DNA of 7,720 bases from Chloroflexota bacterium (lineage in GTDB: Bacteria; Chloroflexota; Anaerolineae; UBA1429), in assembly GCA_014360745.1 (NCBI GenBank), contig JACIWY010000166.1, positions 1 through 7,720 on the forward strand. Direction: 5' to 3'. The notes beneath the pieces were generated by a model. The model was not told where the DNA came from. It saw only the letters and a list, made by a program, of their open reading frames with translations, and did no database searches. Shown piece after piece: positions 1-5,093 of this stretch (position 1 is its first letter; the number at the start of each line of letters is the position of its first letter). The position numbers and the translations under genes were made by a program.

Positions 1-1
1 G

Positions 2-553
2 GGCGTCATGACCTATCCCAGCCGCCCGGAGGCCAAACCCTTTTTGGACGAGACGGTGGCCCTGTTCCAACGGGCGGGGTTGCCCTTAAATACCATCAGC
101 GGCGGGGGCACGGGGTTGGAGCGCGTCTCCAAAGAGCTGGGCTGCACCGAGCATCGCAGCGGCTCCTACGTCTATGAGGGGATGACCCGCATCCACGGCT
201 CGGAGGACATTACCCCGGAGCGCTGCGCCCTGCGCGTGATCTGCACCGTGGTCAGCGTGCCCACCGCCGATCGTATCATCATCGATGGTGGCCAAAAGAC
301 CTTCGAGGCCTATCCGCCGGCGCCCTACGGCTTGATTATCGAGCAACCGGCGGCTAAAATCTATGCCATGTCGGTCGAGCATGGCCATGTGGATGTCAGC
401 GCCTGTAAGCACCGCTTCCAGGTCGGAGAAAAGCTCTCGGTCATCCCTCGACACCAGGGCAAGGTGACCAACATGCACGACGAGGTGGCCGTGGCGCGCC
501 ATGGCCAAGTGCAGGCCATCTGGCGCGTGGAGGGGCGGGGCAAGGTGCGCTGA
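2..553 (+). CDS. D-threonine aldolase / D-serine dehydratase-like PLP enzyme, C-terminal part (5' end outside window)
   Basis: The reading frame is open to the left edge, so the first ATG at 8 is probably internal and the N-terminal half, with the PLP lysine, lies outside the window. Counting from that ATG: GGGTG at residues 32-36 looks like the PLP-phosphate loop of the alanine-racemase-type barrel. RSGSYVYEG (50-58) matches the family's 'GSYVFMD' stretch. ALRVICTVVS (74-83) and the IIIDGG strand (90-95) match the start of the C-terminal beta domain. VIPRHQGKVTNMHDE (145-159) is the metal-site region. Known family chemistry is PLP- and metal-dependent retro-aldol cleavage or dehydration of D-beta-hydroxy amino acids. 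H149 matches the metal histidine, but the usual H-x-C or H-x-D second ligand is glycine here (G151). The product and substrate are therefore uncertain; an aldolase, dehydratase or a non-metal variant are all possible. It is the first visible gene of the + strand cluster, 35 nt before the first RidA gene. Confidence 0.8.
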   Translation, partial: GVMTYPSRPEAKPFLDETVALFQRAGLPLNTISGGGTGLERVSKELGCTEHRSGSYVYEGMTRIHGSEDITPERCALRVICTVVSVPTADRIIIDGGQKTFEAYPPAPYGLIIEQPAAKIYAMSVEHGHVDVSACKHRFQVGEKLSVIPRHQGKVTNMHDEVAVARHGQVQAIWRVEGRGKVR

Positions 554-576
554 CCCGGCCCATGACTATTCAATAT

Positions 577-583
577 AAGGAGG
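577..583 (+). promoter_or_regulatory. Shine-Dalgarno site deciding the first RidA start
   Basis: AAGGAGG lies 5 nt before the ATG at 589. The in-frame ATG at 562 would add nine residues (MTIQYKEDG), which are in fact this Shine-Dalgarno region translated. It has no ribosome site of its own, so 589 is the preferred start. Confidence 0.85.
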
Positions 584-588
584 ACGGT

Positions 589-972
589 ATGGAAAAGAAG
601 GTCATCATCCCCGAAGGAACCGACGCGAGCAGGTTGCCCTTCTCGCCGGCCATTCAGGCGGACAAGTTGGTGTTCCTCTCTGGCAATGCCGGCATCGGCA
701 AGGACGGCAAAATCCCCGGCCCCGACATCGTTTCCCAGGCCCGCCAGGCCATGGAAAACCTGGGCGAGGGCTTGCGGGCGGCGGGATCCTCATGGGACAA
801 GGTGTTGAAGGTCAACTGCTTCTTGACCCACGCCGCCCGCGATTTCGCGGGTTGGAACCAGGTCTGGAAAGAGTATTTCCCCAAGGATCCGCCCGCCCGC
901 ACCACCGTGGGCAGCTCCCTGCTGCGCGAAGAATGGCTCATTGAGGTGGATTTGATCGCTTATGTCGATTAG
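589..972 (+). CDS. RidA family protein (reactive imine/enamine deaminase-like), copy 1
   Basis: A 127-residue protein with the usual length and layout of the RidA/YjgF/UK114 family, which forms cytosolic trimers. The archetype hydrolyses 2-aminoacrylate and other imines released by PLP enzymes. Visible family features are FLSGNAG (29-35), SQARQAMENL (49-58), N90, PPARTTVG (101-108) with R104 at the place of E. coli RidA Arg105, and IEVDLIA (118-124) with E119 at the Glu120 place. The Tyr17 position appears to be Phe (F18), so activity on the classic substrate is not certain. Its place after a PLP lyase-like gene fits removal of an enamine product. The start is ATG 589 with a strong Shine-Dalgarno site. 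It has a tandem paralogue 93 nt downstream, about 63% identical by eye. Confidence 0.93.
   Translation: MEKKVIIPEGTDASRLPFSPAIQADKLVFLSGNAGIGKDGKIPGPDIVSQARQAMENLGEGLRAAGSSWDKVLKVNCFLTHAARDFAGWNQVWKEYFPKDPPARTTVGSSLLREEWLIEVDLIAYVD
880..912 (+). repeat. 33-nt direct repeat, copy in RidA 1
   Basis: Bases 880-912 are identical to 1354-1386. They encode P-K-D-P-P-A-R-T-T-V-G, including the active-site arginine. A second shared run of 23 nt is at 824-846 and 1298-1320. Both lie in the half of the RidA pair that is nearly identical in protein sequence. Confidence 0.9.
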
Positions 973-978
973 CTAAAT

Positions 979-1034
979 GCGGCCAGGCGTTTACGGCCGC
1001 GTCGAGCTCGTTTCGTTGTGCGCCCTGCGGGCGC
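979..1034 (+). other. Inter-RidA spacer with two small hairpins
   Basis: The 93-nt gap between the RidA genes holds two perfect 6-bp inverted repeats. One is GCGGCC (979-984) with GGCCGC (995-1000), loop 10 nt. The other is GCGCCC (1020-1025) with GGGCGC (1029-1034), loop 3 nt. Neither is followed by a T run, so these are not ordinary intrinsic terminators. They could stabilise or process the mRNA, or be chance in GC-rich sequence. Confidence 0.4.
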
Positions 1035-1053
1035 GATTAAGGATCACTCAGCA

Positions 1054-1060
1054 TAGGAGG
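1054..1060 (+). promoter_or_regulatory. Shine-Dalgarno site of the second RidA gene
   Basis: TAGGAGG lies 5 nt before ATG 1066. This is the same spacing and nearly the same core as the first RidA gene, consistent with duplication that included the ribosome site. Confidence 0.85.
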
Positions 1061-1065
1061 ACATC

Positions 1066-1443
1066 ATGGAAAAGGAACTTATTCTCCCGCCCGGCACCAG
1101 CCGAGAGAGCATCACCATCGCCCCTGGGGTCAAGTATGGCAATCTCCTTTTCGTTTCCGGATCTGCCGGCGCCAAGGAAGGCAAGCTGGCCGGCGATGAC
1201 ATCGAATCGCAGGCGCGCCAGGCCTTGGAGAATCTGGGCCGCGTGCTCAAGGCCGCGGGCAGCTCGTGGGATAAGGTCATCAAGGTGAATTGTTACCTGA
1301 CCCACGCCGCCCGCGATTTCCAGGGCTGGAACAAGGTCTGGAAGGAGTACTTTCCCAAGGATCCGCCCGCCCGCACCACCGTGGGCGCCGACATCGCCAT
1401 GCAAGGTGCGTTGATTGAGGTCGAGCTCATCGCCATCGTCTAA
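1066..1443 (+). CDS. RidA family protein (reactive imine/enamine deaminase-like), copy 2
   Basis: A 125-residue RidA-family protein of normal full length. Family marks are FVSGSAG (29-35), SQARQALENL (48-57), the conserved asparagine N89, PPARTTVG (100-107) with the key arginine R103, and IEVELIA (117-123) with E118. It is a tandem paralogue of the upstream gene: about 52 of 60 residues are identical from SQARQA to TTVG, but only about 40% in the first 48 residues. In this family the N-terminal strands help shape the substrate pocket, so the copies may differ in substrate or may form mixed trimers; this is inference. The position matching E. coli Tyr17 appears to be Ile. The start is ATG 1066, supported by a Shine-Dalgarno site at 1054-1060. 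A strong hairpin follows the stop codon. Confidence 0.93.
   Translation: MEKELILPPGTSRESITIAPGVKYGNLLFVSGSAGAKEGKLAGDDIESQARQALENLGRVLKAAGSSWDKVIKVNCYLTHAARDFQGWNKVWKEYFPKDPPARTTVGADIAMQGALIEVELIAIV
1354..1386 (+). repeat. 33-nt direct repeat, copy in RidA 2
   Basis: Identical to 880-912 over all 33 bases, in the same codon frame, 474 nt apart. Flanking codons differ at synonymous sites (ttc/ttt on the left). This suggests either recent duplication with uneven selection or local gene conversion. Confidence 0.9.
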
Positions 1444-1470
1444 AGGGTGAATCGACGCGCCCGACGGCCG

Positions 1471-1510
1471 GGTGACGGGCACGGCCCCGATGGGCCAAGT
1501 GCCCGTCACC
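1471..1510 (+). terminator. Strong intercistronic hairpin (terminator-like or processing/stability element)
   Basis: GGTGACGGGCAC (1471-1482) pairs perfectly with GTGCCCGTCACC (1499-1510). Inside it, GGCCC (1483-1487) pairs with GGGCC (1492-1496) around a CGAT loop, leaving only a two-A bulge at 1497-1498. That is 17 pairs. The downstream sequence is mildly T-rich (tcatagtttgcatttt) but has no clean T tract. It could be a partial terminator, or a 3' stem protecting the RidA mRNA, placed 31 nt before the next gene's start. Confidence 0.7.
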
Positions 1511-1540
1511 TCATAGTTTGCATTTTCGAGGTAAATCAAG

Positions 1541-2827
1541 ATGGATGCATTGCGCATCGAGAGCATAGAAAAAACCTGGGTCGAGGTGCCGATGAAGCCG
1601 CGCCACGCCAAGCACCTCAGCCGCGAGAACTGGGATTGGGGCGTGTTCGAGATCCTGCGCCTGCGCACCAATTCGGACCTGGTGGGCTATGGCGAGACGA
1701 TGATCTATTACACCTGGGGCCGCGTGCCCGCCGAACAGATCGCGCGCGTCATCGGCCGCTCGCCGTTCGAGTTCCTCTGGGATGACAAGCTCGGCGCCGG
1801 CTTGCAGATGGCCCTCTTTGACCTGGTAGGCAAAGCCCTGGGCGTGCCCTGCTACAAGCTGATCGGCCCCGCCGTGCGCGATTGGTGCCCCGTCTCTTGG
1901 TGGAGCAATGACATGCCCACCGAAGACTGGAGCGAAGAGATCCGCGAGGCGCTGAGCCTGGGCTACATGAGCGCCAAACTCAAGGCCCGCCCCTGGCGGG
2001 ATTTCGCCGCCCAGATGGAGACGTTGGCCGCCATCGTGCCCTCCGATTTTCGTTTCGACGCCGATTTTAACGGCTTTTTGCTCAACGCAGGCAACGCCGT
2101 GCCCTATTTGCTGGAACTGGAAAAGAACCCGGCCATCGCCATCTTTGAATCGCCCATTCCCCAGGGCGATGTAGAGGGGAACGCCACCGTCCGGCGCAAG
2201 ATCTCGCGGCCTATCGCCATGCACTACGGCAGCCCGCCCATCGAGACGACGATCCGCGAGGGGGTTTGCGACGGCTTTGTCATCGGCGGCGGAGCCGACC
2301 GCATCCGCAAGCAGGCCGCTGTGGCGGAACAGATGAACAAGCCCTTCTGGCTGCAAATGGTGGGCACCGGCTTGACCACGGCTTTTATGCTCCATTTTGC
2401 CGCCACCCTCCCTCAGGCTACCTGGCCGGCCATCACCTGCCACGAGATTTATGTCGATGATCTGCTCACCGAGCGGCTCCATGTCCAACATGGCTATATG
2501 CACGTCCCCGAGGCGCCGGGACTGGGCGTCACGCCGGATGAAGAGGCCATCGCCCGTTATCAGGTAGAAGAAGGCTATGCCCCGCCTCCGCCGCGCAACC
2601 TGTACCGCGTCGTTTGGCCTAACGGCGCGCAGGTGATCTATGCCGTGGGCAAGCGCGGCACCCCAACGCCCTACCAGGTGCCTCGACGCGGCCTGTGGGA
2701 CGATTTCGCCGCCGGCAATCAACCCCTGTTCCATCGCGGGGTGCGCCTGGAGATCATCCCGGACGACGGCAGCCGGGAATGGCAGGAGCTGAACGAACGA
2801 GCGCTAGAGGCCCCTGTGCGTCAATAA
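1541..2827 (+). CDS. Mandelate racemase / muconate lactonizing enzyme-like protein (enolase superfamily, atypical active site)
   Basis: A 428-residue enolase-superfamily protein: N-terminal capping domain (about 1-115, with GYGET at 49-53 and LQMALFDLVGKALGVP at 88-103) then a barrel. K146-L-K148 matches the K-x-K of the MLE subgroup. Likely metal ligands are D173 (DADFN, 173-177) and E203 (IFESP). At the usual third ligand position the protein has RPIAMHYGS (223-231), so H228 sits where Asp/Glu is expected. The catalytic Lys usual near strand 6 is not visible (GFVIGGGADR, 245-254). WLQMVGTGLTTA (270-281) matches the late-barrel glycine segment. Residues from about 345 form an extension with a Pro-rich linker and RGVRLEIIPDDG (399-410). 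Substrate is unknown; this looks like a divergent subgroup and need not be a racemase. A GAGGT ribosome site (1528-1532) lies 8 nt before ATG 1541. Confidence 0.85.
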   Translation: MDALRIESIEKTWVEVPMKPRHAKHLSRENWDWGVFEILRLRTNSDLVGYGETMIYYTWGRVPAEQIARVIGRSPFEFLWDDKLGAGLQMALFDLVGKALGVPCYKLIGPAVRDWCPVSWWSNDMPTEDWSEEIREALSLGYMSAKLKARPWRDFAAQMETLAAIVPSDFRFDADFNGFLLNAGNAVPYLLELEKNPAIAIFESPIPQGDVEGNATVRRKISRPIAMHYGSPPIETTIREGVCDGFVIGGGADRIRKQAAVAEQMNKPFWLQMVGTGLTTAFMLHFAATLPQATWPAITCHEIYVDDLLTERLHVQHGYMHVPEAPGLGVTPDEEAIARYQVEEGYAPPPPRNLYRVVWPNGAQVIYAVGKRGTPTPYQVPRRGLWDDFAAGNQPLFHRGVRLEIIPDDGSREWQELNERALEAPVRQ

Positions 2828-2831
2828 CCAC

Positions 2832-2856
2832 AAAAAAGCCGGTGAGACCCGCCGGC
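2832..2856 (-). terminator. Intrinsic terminator on the minus strand
   Basis: Read on the minus strand, GCCGG (2856-2852) and CCGGC (2842-2838) form a 5-bp stem with a 9-nt loop, directly followed by six T (2837-2832). On the plus strand the same bases form a hairpin with the A run before it and no T run after, so it would not terminate the + operon. Its likely target is antisense transcription coming out of the convergent pyruvate kinase operon. Confidence 0.55.
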
Positions 2857-2884
2857 GCGATCACGAGATCGGGAGGAATGCCTC

Positions 2885-3640
2885 GTGAAAGAGCTTCGAG
2901 AGGTGCTCTGGTCTGAACGGACGCGCGAAGAGATCCCGCAATGGGCGGGAAAAGGCGCCGTGGTAGTGATGCCCATCGCTTCCACCGAGCAACACGGCCA
3001 AGCCTTGCCGCTGGACACCGACTGCCGCACGGTGGAATATGTCTCGCGTCGGGCGGCCCGGCTGGCCGACGACGTGCCGGTGTTGGTGGCGCCTTTGATT
3101 CCCTACGGCATCTCGCCCCATCATATGCGCTTTGCGGGCACGATCTCTATCAGCGTGACCACGCTCATCGACTTTTTGGGCGACATTTGCCGCTCCATCG
3201 TCGCCCATGGCTTTGCCAAGATCGTCCTCCTCAGTGGGCATGGTGGCAACGGCGATACGATCAAGGCCGCCGCGCTGGAATTGCGCCACCGCCTGGGGTG
3301 TCAGATCGACGCTTTTTGCTGGTGGGATCTGGCCTCGGCCGAGATCGACGCCATCACCGAGGGGCCCTGTCACACCATCGGCCATGCCGGTGAGGCCGAG
3401 GCTTCTTGCGTGCTGGCGTTGGATCCTGAAGCGGTGCGTTGTGAAAAGGCCGGCTGGGTGGAAGGCATCAGTGACGATCCGGCCATCGCCACGCCCGAAA
3501 AGGGGCAGCGCATCCTCGAAGCCGGGGCCCAGGCACTGGCCAAATACCTGCGCGACATGGCCGCGCGACCCGCTGCGCCGCCGGTAGGCATCGTGCGCGC
3601 CGGCACGAGCCCCGCCGAAACGCCCCGCCCTCGGCCTTAA
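2885..3640 (+). CDS. Creatininase family amidohydrolase
   Basis: A 251-residue creatininase-superfamily protein, a cytosolic metal-dependent amidohydrolase fold. The family includes creatinine amidohydrolase, ArfB (FAPy deformylase-type) and MftE. The metal-site motif is PIASTEQHGQALPLDTD (30-46), giving E35, H37 and D46 with the same E-to-D spacing as creatininase (E34/D45). SGHGGN (117-122) supplies H119, and HAGEAEAS (167-174) supplies E170. The GHGGN form, rather than creatininase's GHYEN, places it with the ArfB/MftE-like bulk of the family, so creatinine is not implied as substrate; a cyclic or linear amide is likelier. The last 25 or so residues are a Pro/Ala-rich tail. The start is GTG 2885 with GGGAGG (2871-2876) 8 nt upstream; the ATG at 2878 is out of frame. 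It follows the enolase-like gene by 57 nt and overlaps convergent pyk by 4 nt. Confidence 0.9.
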   Translation: MKELREVLWSERTREEIPQWAGKGAVVVMPIASTEQHGQALPLDTDCRTVEYVSRRAARLADDVPVLVAPLIPYGISPHHMRFAGTISISVTTLIDFLGDICRSIVAHGFAKIVLLSGHGGNGDTIKAAALELRHRLGCQIDAFCWWDLASAEIDAITEGPCHTIGHAGEAEASCVLALDPEAVRCEKAGWVEGISDDPAIATPEKGQRILEAGAQALAKYLRDMAARPAAPPVGIVRAGTSPAETPRPRP

Positions 3641-5082
3641 CGCGCGGCCACCGGCCGCGCCTTGGGCCGCTGCACCGTCATGATCTTTAAAAAGTTCGTC
3701 GGCCCGGCCTCGCTCACCGGATGGCCGCCGGTGAGCACTACGCGGTCGCCCTCTTGGGCCCAACCCAGGTCCAAGAGCAAGGTCTGCACCTGGTCATAGT
3801 ATTCCTCTTCGGTGCGGGCATAAAGGTTACGGATGGGGACGACGCCCCAGAGGAGGGACAGGCGCCGTAACGTCTCTTCGTAGGGGGTAAAGGCCAGGAT
3901 CGGTACAGTGGGGCGATAATGTGAGACGATACGCGCCGTAGCGCCTGAGCGGGTGAGCACGCATACCGCCCGCACGCTCATCGCGCGGCAGATGGCGGCC
4001 ACCGCCGCACCGATGCCGTGTGGTATCGAGGGCACCTCGCGCAGCATCCAGGGCACAAGCTCTTCTCTGTCACGGTGGTCGCCCTCGATCGTCTCGGCGA
4101 TGCGGGCCAGCATCTCTGTGGCCAACACGGGATAGCTCCCGATGGCCGTCTCACCGCTGAGCATCACCGCATCGCTCCCATCTAGGATGGCATTGGCCAC
4201 ATCGCTGACCTCGGCGCGGGTGGGGCGAGGATGCTGGATCATCGATTCGAGCATCTGGGTGGCAGTGATGACCGGCCTGGCCATCTCGTTGGCCCGGCGA
4301 ATGATCCTCTTTTGCATCACCGGCACCTGTTCGGGGCTCATCTCCACGCCCATATCCCCACGAGCCACCATCACACCGTCGGCTACGGCGAGGATTTCAT
4401 CCAGATGTTCGAGGGCTTCGGGCTTTTCCAGCTTGGCGATCAGCGGCGTGTCCTTGCCTGCCTCGGCGATGATGCGCCGCACGTGGCTCACGTCGTCGGG
4501 ATGGCGCACAAAAGAGATAGCCACATAATCGACGCCGTGCTCCAAGCCAAAACGCAGATCGTCCAGGTCTTTGGCCGTCACCGAAGGGGCGCTGACGCGC
4601 ACGCCCGGCAAGTTGATCCCTTGATGGGGGCGTAATGAACCGCCGTACACAATCTCGGTCACCACATCGGTGTCCGTCGTCTCTTGCACGCGCAGCTCGA
4701 TAAGGCCGTCGGAGAGCAGCATGCGATCGCCGGGCGCGACATCGCGAGGCAGGGCCTCATAGTCGGTGCTCACCGCCTGCTCATCGCCCGGCACAGATCG
4801 GATGGTGATGACAAAACGCTGCCCCGCCTTGAGTTCGATCTCTTCCTTGGCCAATGGGCCGGTACGGATTTTGGGGCCCTGGAGGTCTTGGAGCGCCCCG
4901 ACCACCCGGCCGGCGCAGCTCGCCTCCTCGCGCAACAAGGCCAAGCGCCGGGCATGGTCCTCGTGGGTACCGTGCGAAAAGTTGAGCCGGGCCACATCCA
5001 TGCCGGCGTCGATCAGCGCGCGGATCATCTCGCGGCTGTCGGTCGCCGGGCCTAGCGTGCAGACGATCTTGGTGCGGCGCAT
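3637..5082 (-). CDS. pyk: Pyruvate kinase
   Basis: A 481-residue pyruvate kinase (phosphoenolpyruvate + ADP to pyruvate + ATP; last glycolytic step; cytosolic tetramer). Complete family motifs: TKIVCTLGPA (4-13), RLNFSHG (32-38), DLQGPKIRTG (66-75), IAKLEKPEAL (215-224) with catalytic K217 and metal ligand E219, MVARGDMGVE (238-247) with D243, TATQMLESM (273-281) and RAEVSDVANAILDGSDAVML (289-308), then a normal C-terminal regulatory domain (about 350-470). There is no extra PEP-utilizer-type C-terminal domain. At the position that sets K+ dependence (rabbit Glu117) this protein has K71, with L67 and Q68 at the neighbouring sites; this is the Lys-type pattern linked to K+-independent enzymes. 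ATG at 5082 is preceded by AGGGGG (5093-5088), which overlaps the upstream dipeptidase stop. It is the second gene of the dipeptidase operon. Confidence 0.98.
   Translation of the reverse strand: MRRTKIVCTLGPATDSREMIRALIDAGMDVARLNFSHGTHEDHARRLALLREEASCAGRVVGALQDLQGPKIRTGPLAKEEIELKAGQRFVITIRSVPGDEQAVSTDYEALPRDVAPGDRMLLSDGLIELRVQETTDTDVVTEIVYGGSLRPHQGINLPGVRVSAPSVTAKDLDDLRFGLEHGVDYVAISFVRHPDDVSHVRRIIAEAGKDTPLIAKLEKPEALEHLDEILAVADGVMVARGDMGVEMSPEQVPVMQKRIIRRANEMARPVITATQMLESMIQHPRPTRAEVSDVANAILDGSDAVMLSGETAIGSYPVLATEMLARIAETIEGDHRDREELVPWMLREVPSIPHGIGAAVAAICRAMSVRAVCVLTRSGATARIVSHYRPTVPILAFTPYEETLRRLSLLWGVVPIRNLYARTEEEYYDQVQTLLLDLGWAQEGDRVVLTGGHPVSEAGPTNFLKIMTVQRPKARPVAAR
3642..3660 (+). other. 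GC hairpin right after the creatininase stop codon
   Basis: GCGCGGCC (3642-3649) pairs perfectly with GGCCGCGC (3653-3660) around a 3-nt loop. It begins one base after the creatininase TAA (3638-3640) and lies inside the last pyk codons. No T run follows on either strand, so it is at most a weak or factor-assisted terminator or a 3'-end stabiliser. The Ala/Arg/Pro-rich pyk tail could also produce it by chance. Confidence 0.4.
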
Positions 5083-5087
5083 GATCG

Positions 5088-5093
5088 CCCCCT
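5088..5093 (-). promoter_or_regulatory. Shine-Dalgarno site of pyk overlapping the dipeptidase stop
   Basis: On the minus strand AGGGGG ends 5 nt before the pyk ATG (5082-5080), and its A and first G are the last two bases of the dipeptidase TAG stop (5094-5092). Ribosomes ending on the dipeptidase can feed directly into pyk initiation, so translational coupling is likely. Confidence 0.7.

Noticed and set aside
562..588. Upstream ATG as the start of the first RidA gene
   Set aside because: It has no Shine-Dalgarno site, and the added residues are a translation of the real ribosome site. The paralogue also starts at MEK.
1511..2734. Long minus-strand open frame (407 codons) over the enolase-like gene
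   Set aside because: It is antisense to a clear enolase-superfamily gene; its translation is His/Gly/Asp-rich and matches no family I know. Long antisense frames are common in GC-rich DNA.
2878..2880. ATG just before the creatininase gene as its start
   Set aside because: It is out of frame with the conserved protein; GTG 2885 is in frame and well spaced from GGGAGG.
2861..3763. Minus-strand open frame of 300 codons over the creatininase gene
   Set aside because: It is opposite a gene with full metal-site motifs, has low-complexity Arg/Gly/His content, and overlaps the pyk end.
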